From Mycobacterium sp. NBC_00419 (GTDB lineage: Bacteria > Actinomycetota > Actinomycetes > Mycobacteriales > Mycobacteriaceae): a stretch of DNA of 64,000 bases. Position 1 is the stretch's first letter. Every line of letters begins with the position of its first letter. The position numbers and the translations under genes are program-made. The notes beneath the pieces are model-generated. The model worked only from the letters and a program-made list of their open reading frames with translations. It did no database searches and had not been told where the DNA came from. The stretch lies in contig NZ_CP107931.1 of NCBI RefSeq assembly GCF_036023875.1, forward strand, positions 1,054,001 through 1,118,000, in the 5' to 3' direction. This document shows, piece after piece, positions 16,948 to 26,564 of this stretch.

Positions 16948-18360
16948 ATGACGCACCACTTGACGACGCTGGACGCGGGATTCCTGCAACTGGAAGACGC
17001 CGACGAACACGTCAGCCTGGCCATCGGAGGCGCCGCCATCCTGGCCGGACCCGTCCCGGAGTTCGAGGAGCTGCTCCACACCATCGGGGCGCGATGCCTG
17101 TCCGACCCGCGGAGCAGCCAGGTGCTGCGGACCCACCCGTTCGATCTCGTCGCACCGGAGTGGGTTGACGACCCGACCTTCGACCTGAGCCGCCACGTGC
17201 GCCGCACCGCGCTACCTGCCCCGGGCGACGACGCGGCGTTGCACGCCGAGATCGCCACCATCATGGAGCGACGGCTGGACCGGCATCGTCCGCTGTGGGA
17301 ATGCTGGGTGATCGAAGGACTGGCACAGAACCGCTGGGCGCTGCTGGTCAAGGTGCACCACGCGCTGGCCGACGGCATCGCTGCGTCGAACCTGCTCATC
17401 GGCCTGTGCGACGACACCGGTGTGGCTAGCTTCGCCAGCTCCATCGGGGCCGCCCAGCATCCGGCCCGCCGGCCCTCACTACCGACACCGAGCCTCAATC
17501 CCGTTGACTGGATTCAGGATTCGATCGCACTGAGCCGCGGCGTCGGCAAGGTGGCACTGCGGGCGGCCACGGGCGCCGCCGGGCTGGCCGCCGGACTGCT
17601 GCAGCCCGCGTCGCGGTCGTCGTTCAACGGCCCGGTGGGCGACCTGCGCCGCTACGGTTCGGCCACGGTATCGATCCACGATGTCGAGCGGATCGCCCAC
17701 ACCTTCGGGGTCACCATCAATGACGTCGCACTGGCGGCCGTCGCCGACAGCTATCGAACCGCACTGTTGCGACGCGGTCTGCAGCCGCACGCGGACTCGC
17801 TGCGCACCCTGGTGCCGGTGTCGGTGCGCGGCGCCGACGCGATGGACGTCTCCGACAACCGGGTGTCGCTGATGCTGCCACTGCTGCCGGTCGACATGGC
17901 CGATCCGCTGAAGCGACTCCGCACGGTGCACGCCCGCCTGACTGCGGCCAAGTCCAGCGGCCAGCGTCAGGCCGGCAGTCTGCTGATGTGGGCGAGCAAC
18001 CTGGTGCCGTTCCCGGTGACGGCGTGGACGGTGCGCCTACTCTCCCGGCTGCCCCAACGCTCCGTCGTGACGGTGGTGACCAATGTGCCCGGGCCGCGCA
18101 CACCGCTGACGTTGATGGGCCACAAGGTGATTCGGCTGTTGCCGATACCGCCGATCGCGGCCGGGTTCCGCACCGGCATCGCCATCTTCAGCTACGCCGA
18201 CGAACTGGCGTTCGGGCTGCTCGTCGATTTCGACGCGGCCCCCGACATCGACGAACTCGCCGGCGGCATCGAACGCGGCATCGAACGGCTAGTCCGGTTG
18301 GCCGCCCCCCGGGGCCGCCCGAAAGGCAAAGGCGGCCTGCGGCTGCTGTCCAACGGCTGA
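16948..18360 (+). CDS. tgs1: Triacylglycerol synthase Tgs1 (WS/DGAT)
   Basis: 470-residue wax ester synthase/diacylglycerol acyltransferase that transfers acyl-CoA to diacylglycerol to make storage triacylglycerol. The catalytic HHxxxDG motif is present as HHALADG (about 139-145). The N-terminus (HLTTLDAGFLQLEDADEHVSLAIG) and segments such as PFDL.APEWVDDPTFDL and VTVVTNVPGPRTPL read as the M. tuberculosis Rv3130c orthologue. Start at the ATG at 16948; the upstream ATG at 16924 adds eight residues without homology. It is preceded by a DosR box, so induction by hypoxia/NO through DevR is expected. Convergent with ppsA, 25 bases apart. Confidence 0.93.
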   Translation: MTHHLTTLDAGFLQLEDADEHVSLAIGGAAILAGPVPEFEELLHTIGARCLSDPRSSQVLRTHPFDLVAPEWVDDPTFDLSRHVRRTALPAPGDDAALHAEIATIMERRLDRHRPLWECWVIEGLAQNRWALLVKVHHALADGIAASNLLIGLCDDTGVASFASSIGAAQHPARRPSLPTPSLNPVDWIQDSIALSRGVGKVALRAATGAAGLAAGLLQPASRSSFNGPVGDLRRYGSATVSIHDVERIAHTFGVTINDVALAAVADSYRTALLRRGLQPHADSLRTLVPVSVRGADAMDVSDNRVSLMLPLLPVDMADPLKRLRTVHARLTAAKSSGQRQAGSLLMWASNLVPFPVTAWTVRLLSRLPQRSVVTVVTNVPGPRTPLTLMGHKVIRLLPIPPIAAGFRTGIAIFSYADELAFGLLVDFDAAPDIDELAGGIERGIERLVRLAAPRGRPKGKGGLRLLSNG

Positions 18361-18385
18361 CCACACCCGGCCGGTCAGCGCAGGT

Positions 18386-20680
18386 TCACCTGCGATCACC
18401 GTCATGGGACCGCGCCGATTCCAGTAGCAGCCGGCGCTCGGCGGCCGCCACGTTGCGCCGGGTGTGCTGCGCCACGTCGGGGGTCACCGAGATCGACGTG
18501 ATGCCCATGCGCACAAGGTGTTCGGCGAAGTCGGGCCTGCTCGAGGGAGCCTGGCCGCACAGTGACGCGGTGACACCCAGACGCCGCGCGGTGGTGATGA
18601 TCTGGCCGATGGCGTCCAGGACGGCGCCGTCGGACTCGTCGTAGAGTTCGGCGCACAGATCGGAATCGCGGTCCACCCCGAGCATCAGCTGGGTCAGATC
18701 ATTGCTGCCGATCGACACCCCGTCGATACCCATGCCGACGTATTCGGGCAGCCAGTACACCACCGAGGGCACCTCGGCCATCACCCACCGGTGCAGGCCG
18801 CGCTGGCGGCCCAGCGGGCTGGCGTCGACCAGCTCGAGGCAGCGCTCCAGCTCCCACTTGGTGCGCACGAATGGAATCATCAAGTGCAGGTTGGGATTCT
18901 GTTCACGGACCCGCGCCAACGCCTTGAGTTCGAGGTCGAACAGGTCGGGGTTGCTGACGTATCGGTAGCAGCCCCGGTATCCGATCATCGGGTTGTGCTC
19001 TTCGGGCTCGTACTTCTGTCCGCCCTGCAGGTTGCGGAACTCGTTGGTGCGGAAGTCCGACGCCCGGTACACCACCGGGCGCGGTGCGAACGCGGACGCG
19101 ACGCGCCCGACCGCGGTGGCCAGTGAGTCGACCAGGCTGTCCTGCTCGCCGTTGTCGATCAGGTCGCGGGGGTGCCGATTGCGCAACGCGTCTTCGAGGA
19201 TCAACTCCGCGCGCAGCAGGCCGACACCGTCGACGTCGAGCTCGGCGGCCTGCTCGGCCTTGTCCGGCATCGCCACGTTGACGTAAATCTTGGTGGCGGT
19301 GACCTCGACGGCAGGTGCTGCCGCGGCCGCCACCGGCGCGGTCTGCGCACCGCCGACGTTGTCCTTCTGGACCCGCCCCGCCAGCACCCGGCCGTGAGTG
19401 CCATCGACGGTGACCACGATGCCGTCCTTGAGATCCTTGGTCGCGGTGCGGGCACCGACAATGCAGGGCACCCCGAGTTCACGGGCGACGATGGCCGCGT
19501 GGCAGGTCATGCCGCCGGTGTCGGTCACCAGCGCCGACGCCCGGCGCATGGTGGGCAGCCAGTCCGGGTTGGTCATCTGAGCGACGAGCACCTCACCGTC
19601 CTGCAGACGGCCACCGTCCTTGACGTCGGCCAGGACGCGCACGACACCGGAAGCCTCGCCGGGGACGGCGGGCAGGCCCTGCAACAGCACCTCGTGGGTT
19701 TCCGGGACCGGCTTGCCCACACGGTGCAACGTGGTGATCGGACGGGTCTGCACGATCCAGGTCTTCCCGCCGGCGATGGCCCACTCGGTGTCCTGCGGGC
19801 AACCGGCGTGGCGTTCGCTGCGGACGGCGATGTCGGCAATGGTGCGCACCTCGTCGTCCTCGAGCACCTGGGCCAGTGCCTCAGCCTCGCTGAGGTCGAC
19901 GTTCTGATCGGTGCCGTCGGCCCCGCGCACGATCTTGAACTGCTTGTAACCGATTCGCCGGGACAGGATTTCGCCGGTCTCCTTGGACACCACATACGTG
20001 TCAGGCTCGACCGAACCGGACACCACCACCTCGCCCTGGCCGAACGCGCCCTCCACGACCACCCGGTCGGTGGCGTCGGTGGTGGGGTCGGCGGTGAACG
20101 CCACCCCGGAACGCTCCGAGGCGATCATCTGCTGGACGACCACCGCCATCGCCGGGTCGGCGGAGAAGCCCCGGCTCGCGCGGTACGCGACCACGCGAGC
20201 ACCGAACAGTGATGCCCAGCACCGCTGCACCGCGTCGATCAACTCGTGCTCACCGGAGATGTTGGTGAACGTCGCATTCATCCCGGCGAACGACGCGTCG
20301 GCCCCGTCCTCGCCGGTGGCCGAAGATCGCACGGCGACATTGACATTGGCTCCCATCTTGCGATAGGCGGCCACGATCCTGTCTCGTACCGAGTCGGGTA
20401 TGCCGGCCTTGAGCACCAGCGCCTGCATCCGCTGGCACAAGTCGTCGAACGTCGTCGGGTCACCGGCCCGCAGCATTGCCTCGCGGTGGGCGATGTTGAG
20501 ATCGTCGGCCACCCCGGCGGTCGCCATGGATTCCAGGAAGCTGTCGCGCAGGACCACGAATCCAGGTGGCACCGGCAGCCCGGCGGCCACCATCTCCCCC
20601 ATGTTCGCGCCCTTACCGCCGGCTTCCTCGGCATCGGGCATCCCCAGATCGGCAATGTCTTCGACGTAGCGACTCGGCAT
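18386..20680 (-). CDS. ppsA: Phosphoenolpyruvate synthase
   Basis: 764 residues (E. coli PpsA about 792). Converts pyruvate, ATP and water to PEP, AMP and phosphate. Order: N-terminal ATP-grasp pyruvate-phosphate-dikinase domain (GGKGANMGEMVAAGLPVPPGFVV; SSATGEDGADASFAGMNATF), phosphohistidine swivelling domain (GGMTCHAAIVARELGVPCIVG) and C-terminal PEP/pyruvate barrel (SIGSNDLTQLMLGVDRD; catalytic Cys in SLCGQAPS). The ATG at 20680 has GGAGGAAC 6 bases upstream. It follows the AAA/APH-like gene by 25 bases and is probably co-transcribed with it from the DosR-box region near 22250-22300. This would couple gluconeogenic PEP supply to dormancy. Confidence 0.95.
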   Translation of the reverse strand: MPSRYVEDIADLGMPDAEEAGGKGANMGEMVAAGLPVPPGFVVLRDSFLESMATAGVADDLNIAHREAMLRAGDPTTFDDLCQRMQALVLKAGIPDSVRDRIVAAYRKMGANVNVAVRSSATGEDGADASFAGMNATFTNISGEHELIDAVQRCWASLFGARVVAYRASRGFSADPAMAVVVQQMIASERSGVAFTADPTTDATDRVVVEGAFGQGEVVVSGSVEPDTYVVSKETGEILSRRIGYKQFKIVRGADGTDQNVDLSEAEALAQVLEDDEVRTIADIAVRSERHAGCPQDTEWAIAGGKTWIVQTRPITTLHRVGKPVPETHEVLLQGLPAVPGEASGVVRVLADVKDGGRLQDGEVLVAQMTNPDWLPTMRRASALVTDTGGMTCHAAIVARELGVPCIVGARTATKDLKDGIVVTVDGTHGRVLAGRVQKDNVGGAQTAPVAAAAAPAVEVTATKIYVNVAMPDKAEQAAELDVDGVGLLRAELILEDALRNRHPRDLIDNGEQDSLVDSLATAVGRVASAFAPRPVVYRASDFRTNEFRNLQGGQKYEPEEHNPMIGYRGCYRYVSNPDLFDLELKALARVREQNPNLHLMIPFVRTKWELERCLELVDASPLGRQRGLHRWVMAEVPSVVYWLPEYVGMGIDGVSIGSNDLTQLMLGVDRDSDLCAELYDESDGAVLDAIGQIITTARRLGVTASLCGQAPSSRPDFAEHLVRMGITSISVTPDVAQHTRRNVAAAERRLLLESARSHDGDRR

Positions 20681-20705
20681 CGGGTTCCTCCAATGATCGG
20701 ACTTC

Positions 20706-22208
20706 TCAAACGGTCTGGCGGCAGGTCTCCTGCGCCTCGGCAACGGATTCGGCCAGCGGCCGGGTGGTGTCGATTCGGTGGGCACCGGGCCATGTCTGGT
20801 CGGCCCGTTCGGCCAGCGCGGTGGCGATCTCGGGTGTTACCTGTGAGGTGGTCTCGGTGCGGGCCTGGATGCGCTGGGTAGCCGCCTCCGACGAGGCGAC
20901 ACAGGCGATCTCGACCAGTCTCGCGGCAGCCTCCTGTGCCACCTGCCGGGCCCTGTCCCGGTGGGCCGGGTCAAGCCAGGTGCCGTCGACGATGACGGTG
21001 CGGCCCTCACAGAGGCCCAGATGGGCGCGGCGCAGCACGCCTTCGTAGACGGCGTCGACGTTCGCCCGGGTGTACAGGCCTTCGTCGAGGGTTCCCGGGT
21101 CACCGGTGAGTTCACCGCGCCGAACGAGGTCGGCACGCACGTCGTCCGTCGAGACAACCAGGGCGCCAATGCTTTCGGCCAGCGCACGCGCCAGCGTTGT
21201 CTTGCCGGTCCCGGGGGCGCCGCCGACCATGACCACACGGACCGCGCCGGACCGCAACCGATCCCGGGCGATCTCGAGGTGGCGCACGGCATCGGCGGCC
21301 GCACCGGCCACACCCTGGCCGTGGCAGACGCAATCCACCTTGGCGCGCACCACCGCGCGGTAGGCGATGTAGAAGTCGCGCAGCGAGGCCGGTGCGTCGT
21401 CGTCGGCCGTCCGGGCATAGGACTGCAGGAAGTACTCACCGAGTTCGGGCCGGCCCAGGAACTCCAGGTCCATCGCCAGGAACGCGGCGTCGTCGATGGC
21501 GTCGACGTAGCGCAGCTGGTCATCGAAGTCCAGGCAATCCAGCAGTTCCGGGCCGCCCTCGAGGCAGAAGATGTCGTCGGCGAGCAGGTCGGCGTGGCCG
21601 TCGACGATCCGCCGCGCTGCGATGCGCGCGGCGAACAGCACCGAGCGTCCTGCGATGAAGTCGATTGCCAGTCGCCGGATTTCGGCCACCACATCCGGGT
21701 CAACCCCGGGCACCAGCCCGTCGGCGTAGCGCTCGAGCTCACCGAGGTTCTCCTGCCAGCGCGCGGTGACGGCATCCACGCGGGCCATGGCGTCGACGTC
21801 GCGACCGCGCACGGTGCTCTCGTGAAAGCGGGACAGCACCAGCGCCACCGCTGTCAGCTGCTCGGTGACGGGTTGACCGCTGCGCACCAGGGTGGCCAGC
21901 CGCGTCTCGTCGGGGTGCCGGTGCATCACGATGACCGGCTCGGGCATGCCGCCCGGCGAGGCGAAGTGGGCGAGGCCCAGATAGCTGTTCGGGGCCAGCC
22001 TGCAGTTCAGGGCCAACTCGCGCGCGCAGGCGTTCTCGCGGCGGTCGAGGGTGGAGAAGTCGAGAAAGTCGGTGACGACTGGCTTCTTGACCTTGTAGGC
22101 GCGGTCGCCGACCAGGAAGACCAGACCGGTGTGGGTCTCGGCGACCCGCGGGCGCACCTCGCCGTCGGAGGGTCCAGGTGCGGCGGAGTTCGTCGGTACC
22201 GATCCCAT
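20706..22208 (-). CDS. APH-like/AAA P-loop kinase protein (Rv2004c type)
   Basis: 500 residues, matching the length of the M. tuberculosis DosR-regulon protein Rv2004c. The N-terminal about 310 residues resemble aminoglycoside phosphotransferase-like kinases (GHADLLADDIFCLEGGPELLDCLDFDDQLRYVDAIDDAAFLAMDLEFLGRPEL, with HxD and DxD residues). The C-terminal part is a P-loop NTPase with Walker A (GGAPGTGKTTLARALAESIGA) and the arginine-rich lid of nucleotide or shikimate kinases. Substrate unknown. A GAGGAT ribosome site is upstream. It leads the ppsA operon and diverges from an Acg-type nitroreductase across a region with two DosR-like boxes. Confidence 0.88.
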   Translation of the reverse strand: MGSVPTNSAAPGPSDGEVRPRVAETHTGLVFLVGDRAYKVKKPVVTDFLDFSTLDRRENACARELALNCRLAPNSYLGLAHFASPGGMPEPVIVMHRHPDETRLATLVRSGQPVTEQLTAVALVLSRFHESTVRGRDVDAMARVDAVTARWQENLGELERYADGLVPGVDPDVVAEIRRLAIDFIAGRSVLFAARIAARRIVDGHADLLADDIFCLEGGPELLDCLDFDDQLRYVDAIDDAAFLAMDLEFLGRPELGEYFLQSYARTADDDAPASLRDFYIAYRAVVRAKVDCVCHGQGVAGAAADAVRHLEIARDRLRSGAVRVVMVGGAPGTGKTTLARALAESIGALVVSTDDVRADLVRRGELTGDPGTLDEGLYTRANVDAVYEGVLRRAHLGLCEGRTVIVDGTWLDPAHRDRARQVAQEAAARLVEIACVASSEAATQRIQARTETTSQVTPEIATALAERADQTWPGAHRIDTTRPLAESVAEAQETCRQTV

Positions 22209-22243
22209 ACCACGATCCTCACCCGAGCGGCCCGATCCGCCCA

Positions 22244-22257
22244 GAGTCCAAAGACCC
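22244..22257. promoter_or_regulatory. Imperfect DosR-like box, divergent region
   Basis: GAGTCCAAAGACCC matches 10 of 14 positions of the DosR core. It lies 36 bases upstream of the Rv2004c-like start and 87 bases upstream of the nitroreductase start. Confidence 0.45.
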
Positions 22258-22280
22258 TCGCCGCTCGGCCCGCAAAACCG

Positions 22281-22294
22281 ATGACTTAGGGCCC
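22281..22294. promoter_or_regulatory. Imperfect DosR-like box upstream of nitroreductase
   Basis: ATGACTTAGGGCCC matches 10 of 14 core positions and lies 50 bases before the nitroreductase start at 22344. With the box at 22244 it could serve both divergent operons. Confidence 0.5.
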
Positions 22295-22343
22295 CTTTCG
22301 CGAGGACAGCAGCGACCTATCGTTGAGAGGAGAACAGAAGGCG

Positions 22344-23336
22344 GTGTTGGCCGTGGCGAGATCAGCGCTCGATCCCCAGGTAGTGGCGAACGTGGTGGGG
22401 TTGGCGTGCCGTGCGCCCTCGGTGCACAACAGCCAACCGTGGCACTGGGTGGCCGAGGGCCCCGAACTCAGGTTGTTCGTCGAGCCGCACCGGGTACCGC
22501 ACGCCACCGATGTCTCGGGCCGGGAGGCCATCATCAGCTGCGGTGCGGTCCTGGACCACCTGCGGGTGGCCGCCGCGGCCGTCGGTGCCATCGCCGTGGT
22601 CGACCGGTTCCCGAACCCCAACGACCTCGACCACCTGGCCACCGTCTCCTTTGCCGCGGCCGAACTCGTCACCGATGCCCACCGGGCCCGTGCCGATGCG
22701 ATCCTCGACCGGCACACCGACCGGCTGCCGTTCGCGCCGCCGCCGAACTGGGCAGCTTTCGAACCAGTGCTGCGCAGCACCATCGATTCCGACAAGGCGG
22801 TGCTGCATGTCCTTCCGGCAGCCGCGCGCGCCGATTTAGCCGAGGCGTCCCGGCTGACCGAGTCGCTGCGCCGCTACGACAGTAGCTATCACGCCGAATT
22901 GCAATGGTGGACAGCACCTTACGAAGTATCCGACGGAGTGCCCTACAGCACGTTAGTGTCGGCGTCCGAGCGGGATCGCGTCGACATTGCCCGCGTGTTC
23001 CCCGCGGGCGAGCATCCCGACCGCAGGCCGGAAGTCGACCACGACCGATCCACCATCCTGGTGCTGTCGACATACGGCGACACCCGCCGCGACGCGCTGG
23101 GCTGTGGCGAGGTGCTCTCCGACGTCCTCTTGGAAGCCACCCTGGCCGGGCTGGCCACATGCACGTTGAGCCACATGACCGAACTCGATGCCAGCCGCAG
23201 CATCATCCGCGCCCTCATCGGTGGCGGCTACGACCCGCAGCTGCTGATCCGGGTGGGACTGGTGCCCTCGATCGCCTCGGTACCGCCGGCCACACCGCGC
23301 CGTCCGCTGGCCGACGTGCTCGAGGTCCGCGGCTAG
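22344..23336 (+). CDS. Acg-family NAD(P)H nitroreductase
   Basis: 330 residues, as in the Acg group (Rv2032, Rv3131). The conserved CRAPSVHNSQPWHW motif near the N-terminus, SGREAIISCGAVLDHLRVAAAAVG and a C-terminal nitroreductase fold are present. Acg proteins bind FMN but are poor nitroreductases and may sequester flavin. Start placed at the GTG at 22344, 10 bases after AGGAG; TTG 22323 and GTG 22353 are alternatives. First of a plus-strand series of dormancy genes. A second Acg homologue is at 35477-36499. Confidence 0.9.
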   Translation: MLAVARSALDPQVVANVVGLACRAPSVHNSQPWHWVAEGPELRLFVEPHRVPHATDVSGREAIISCGAVLDHLRVAAAAVGAIAVVDRFPNPNDLDHLATVSFAAAELVTDAHRARADAILDRHTDRLPFAPPPNWAAFEPVLRSTIDSDKAVLHVLPAAARADLAEASRLTESLRRYDSSYHAELQWWTAPYEVSDGVPYSTLVSASERDRVDIARVFPAGEHPDRRPEVDHDRSTILVLSTYGDTRRDALGCGEVLSDVLLEATLAGLATCTLSHMTELDASRSIIRALIGGGYDPQLLIRVGLVPSIASVPPATPRRPLADVLEVRG

Positions 23337-23350
23337 CCAGCCCTCAACCG

Positions 23351-23364
23351 AGGACTTCGGTCCC
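23351..23364. promoter_or_regulatory. DosR box upstream of the PRTase-esterase gene
   Basis: AGGACTTCGGTCCC matches 11 of 14 positions with a perfect right half. It lies 51 bases upstream of the ATG at 23416. In M. tuberculosis the counterpart Rv2030c is DosR-controlled. Confidence 0.75.
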
Positions 23365-23415
23365 TACCGGCCAGTGATCGCAGGTGGTCGGATCGAGGGG
23401 TAGCAAGGGGGCGAT

Positions 23416-25455
23416 ATGACACGGTCCACGGGAATCCGCCGCCACCGACCGCGGCGGGTGTTCAAGGACCGGCATGAGGCCGGTCAGGTGCTGGCTGGAT
23501 TGCTGCAGGCCTACCGGGGCCGTCCGGATGTGGTGGTGCTCGGCTTGGCCCGCGGCGGTGTTCCGGTCGCCTACGAAGTGGCCCGTTCGCTGGGCGTACC
23601 GCTGGATGCGTTCATCGTGCGCAAGCTCGGCGCACCCGGGCACGAGGAGTTCGCCGTCGGAGCGCTGGCCAGTGGCGGTCGCGTGGTCGTCAACGACGAC
23701 GTGCTGCGGGGCCTGCAGGTCAGCCCGGAGCAGTTACGCGAGATCGCCGAACGCGAGGGCCGCGAACTGACCCGCCGTGAAGCGGCGTACCGGCAGGGCC
23801 GGCCACCGATACAGGTCGCCGGCAAGACGGTCATCCTCGTCGACGACGGTCTGGCCACCGGGTCGAGCATGCTGGCCGCGGTGCAGGCGCTGCGCGAGTC
23901 CGAGCCCGCCGAGATCGTCGTCGCGGTGCCCGCCGCACCGGAGTCCACCTGCCGGGAGTTCGCCGGCATCGTCGACGACATGGTGTGCGCGTCGATGCCG
24001 ACACCGTTTCTGGCCGTCGGTGAGTCGTTCTGGGACTTCACCCAGGTCTCCGACGACGAGGTCCGCGACCTGCTGTCGCGCCCCACGACGGGCGTCGCGA
24101 TGCCGCTGGCCGCGCCGAGTCCGGCCGAGCTGGTGGCCCACGCCGCGATCGACGCACCGGGCGGTGTGCCGCCGGCCGACGTGCTCGACGACCTGATCGG
24201 TGACGCCCGGGTGGTGCTGATCGGCGAGAGTTCACACGGTACCCACGAGTTCTATGAGGCCCGCGCCGAGATCACCAAGTGGCTGATCGCCGAGAAGGGC
24301 TTCAATGCCGTTGCCGCCGAGGCGGATTGGCCGGACGCCTACCGGGTCAACCGTTATGTCCGCGGCCTGGGCGAGGACCGGACGCCCGAGGAGGCGTTGC
24401 GGGGCTTCCAGCGCTTCCCGGCCTGGATGTGGCGCAACACCGTGGTACGCGACTTCGTCGGATGGCTGCGCTGGCACAACGGCCGGTGCGCCGCCGACGA
24501 CAGGCGCCAGACCGGCTTCTACGGGCTGGACCTCTACAGCCTGCACCGCTCGATGCAGGAGGTCATCGCCTACCTCGACACCGTCGACCCGAAGGCCGCC
24601 GAGCGGGCCAGGACCCGGTATGCCTGCTTCGACCACTCCTCGGGCAATGACGGCCAGGCCTACGGTTATGCCGCGGCCTTCGGGGCCGGACCGAACTGCG
24701 AACGACAGGCTGTCGAGCAGTTGGTGGAACTACAGCGAAACACCGTGGAATACCTCAGTTCCGACGGGCCGCTGGCGCAAGACGAGCTGTTCTACGCACA
24801 GCAGAACGCGCAGACCGTCCGCAACGCCGAGGCCTACTACCGCGGCATGTTCGGCGGCCGGGTCACGTCGTGGAACCTGCGCGACAAGCACATGAGCCAG
24901 ACCCTCAACGCACTGCTGGCCCATCTCGACGCGCACGGCGCAGGACAACCGGCCCGGATCGTGGTGTGGGCGCACAACTCTCACGTCGGCGACGCCCGCG
25001 CCACCGAGGTCTCCGCAGACGGCCAGCTGACGGTCGGCCAGTTGGCCCGAGAGCACTACGGTAAGGACTGCCGCCTGATCGGGTTGTCCACCTACAGCGG
25101 TACGGTCACCGCCGCCGGCGACTGGGGCGGTATCGCCGAGCGCAAGGTGGTGCGCCCGGCGCTGGCCGGAAGTATCGAAGAACTCCTTCATGAGGCGCAG
25201 CGGCCGTCGTTCGTCCTGCCGATGCACGACCGCTCCCCTGCCGCCGCGGCACTGGACACGGTCCGCCTCGCCCGCGCGATCGGGGTGATCTATCTGCCGG
25301 AGACCGAACGTCAGAGTCATTACTTCCACGTCCGCCCGTCGGACCAATTCGACGCCATGATCCACATCGACCACACACGTGCACTGGAACCACTCGAACC
25401 GACCAGCATCTGGATCTCCGGGGAGACCCCGGAGACATATCCGAGCGGTCTGTGA
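23416..25455 (+). CDS. Phosphoribosyltransferase-erythromycin esterase fusion (Rv2030c type)
   Basis: 679 residues; M. tuberculosis Rv2030c is 681. Residues 1-220 form a type I phosphoribosyltransferase domain with the PRPP loop [14 protein letters not shown] (about 139-152). Residues about 240-670 form an erythromycin-esterase-like domain with [43 protein letters not shown] and [15 protein letters not shown], which hold the His/Glu active-site residues. Neither substrate is known. AAGGGGGC precedes the ATG closely. pfkB follows after 16 bases, as in the Rv2030c-Rv2029c pair of M. tuberculosis, so they are co-transcribed under the DosR box. Confidence 0.92.
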   Translation: MTRSTGIRRHRPRRVFKDRHEAGQVLAGLLQAYRGRPDVVVLGLARGGVPVAYEVARSLGVPLDAFIVRKLGAPGHEEFAVGALASGGRVVVNDDVLRGLQVSPEQLREIAEREGRELTRREAAYRQGRPPIQVAGKTVILVDDGLATGSSMLAAVQALRESEPAEIVVAVPAAPESTCREFAGIVDDMVCASMPTPFLAVGESFWDFTQVSDDEVRDLLSRPTTGVAMPLAAPSPAELVAHAAIDAPGGVPPADVLDDLIGDARVVLIGESSHGTHEFYEARAEITKWLIAEKGFNAVAAEADWPDAYRVNRYVRGLGEDRTPEEALRGFQRFPAWMWRNTVVRDFVGWLRWHNGRCAADDRRQTGFYGLDLYSLHRSMQEVIAYLDTVDPKAAERARTRYACFDHSSGNDGQAYGYAAAFGAGPNCERQAVEQLVELQRNTVEYLSSDGPLAQDELFYAQQNAQTVRNAEAYYRGMFGGRVTSWNLRDKHMSQTLNALLAHLDAHGAGQPARIVVWAHNSHVGDARATEVSADGQLTVGQLAREHYGKDCRLIGLSTYSGTVTAAGDWGGIAERKVVRPALAGSIEELLHEAQRPSFVLPMHDRSPAAAALDTVRLARAIGVIYLPETERQSHYFHVRPSDQFDAMIHIDHTRALEPLEPTSIWISGETPETYPSGL

Positions 25456-25471
25456 GCCGAAAGGGTTGTCG

Positions 25472-26446
25472 TTGAACGAACCTGCCGTCACCGGACATCG
25501 CATCGTCACACTGACGATGAATCCGGCGCTCGACATCACCACAAGTACCGACGTGGTGCACTCGACCGACAAACTGCGTTGCGCGGCCGCCCGTTACGAC
25601 CCGGGCGGGGGTGGCATCAACGTCGCCCATGTCGCCGATGTGCTCGGCGCATCGACCACGGCGATCTTCCCCGCAGGCGGCCCGGCCGGCGAGATGGTGG
25701 ACCGGTTGCTGGTTGCCGAGGGGCTCTCCGTGCATCGGATCCCGATCGGTGGGTCGACCCGGGAGAGCATCACCGTCAACGAGCGATCCACCGACAAGCA
25801 GTACCGGTTCGTGCTGCCCGGGCCTGAGCTGACTCTGGCCGAGCAGACCGAATGCCTGCTGCGGGTGCGCCGCGCGGCGGCATCGGCGTCGATCGTCGTG
25901 GCCAGCGGCAGCCTGCCACCCGGGGTGCCGCCCGACTTCTACCAACAGGTGGCCAACGTGTGCGCCGACATCGGGGCGGTGTTCATCCTCGACACGTCCG
26001 GCGGCGGGCTCACCCACGTCAAGTCCGGGGTGTTCCTGCTCAAGCCGAGCCTGCGCGAACTGCGCGAGTGTGTCGGGCGAGCATTGGCCGACGAAGCCGA
26101 GCAGCTCGCGGCGGCCCGCGGACTGATCGAGCAGGGCTGCGCCGAGTATGTGCTGGTGTCCCTCGGCGCCCAGGGCGCATTGCTGGCCACGCGCCACGGC
26201 GGGCAGCGGTTCGCCCCGGTCGAGGTGCCTGCGGGCAGCGGCGTCGGCGCCGGTGACGCGATGGTGGCCGGGGTCGCCGTCGGGCTCACCCGGGGCTGGC
26301 CACTGACCAAGGCGATCCGGCTCGGCAACGCCGCCGGAGCCGCGATGCTGCTCACTCCCGGTACGGCGCCGTGCACCCGGGAAGACACCGAGCGGCTGTT
26401 CGAGCAGAGCGACGACCCCGTCGACATCGAACTGGTCAGCGGCTGA
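25472..26446 (+). CDS. pfkB: Phosphofructokinase PfkB (ribokinase family)
   Basis: 324 residues, counterpart of Rv2029c. Family features are the N-terminal substrate motif (RYDPGGGGINVAHVADVLG), the ATP-site VSLGAQGALLA and the catalytic Asp in GSGVGAGDAMVAGVAVGL. Phosphorylates fructose-6-phosphate (or tagatose-6-phosphate) with ATP and lacks allosteric control typical of PfkA. The best start is the TTG at 25472, with AAAGGG 7 bases upstream. The frame stays open back to 25379 only because it overlaps the preceding gene. In dormancy it would channel glycolytic carbon alongside PpsA. Confidence 0.92.
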   Translation: MNEPAVTGHRIVTLTMNPALDITTSTDVVHSTDKLRCAAARYDPGGGGINVAHVADVLGASTTAIFPAGGPAGEMVDRLLVAEGLSVHRIPIGGSTRESITVNERSTDKQYRFVLPGPELTLAEQTECLLRVRRAAASASIVVASGSLPPGVPPDFYQQVANVCADIGAVFILDTSGGGLTHVKSGVFLLKPSLRELRECVGRALADEAEQLAAARGLIEQGCAEYVLVSLGAQGALLATRHGGQRFAPVEVPAGSGVGAGDAMVAGVAVGLTRGWPLTKAIRLGNAAGAAMLLTPGTAPCTREDTERLFEQSDDPVDIELVSG

Positions 26447-26480
26447 GCGGCGGGTGAGGTTACGTTCGAGGCGAAATCCG

Positions 26481-26494
26481 AGGACTTTCTGCCC
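26481..26494. promoter_or_regulatory. DosR box upstream of the usp-devR-devS operon
   Basis: AGGACTTTCTGCCC matches 10 of 14 core positions with a strong left half. A TAACGT -10 candidate lies at 26518-26523. It is 71 bases before the UspA start, implying autoregulation of the devR operon as in M. tuberculosis. Confidence 0.65.
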
Positions 26495-26564
26495 TCAGAG
26501 TGGGCACACGACAGCGATAACGTCGGCACAATAGATGTCCCACCCCTGGGGGGAGTCCCAAGAA

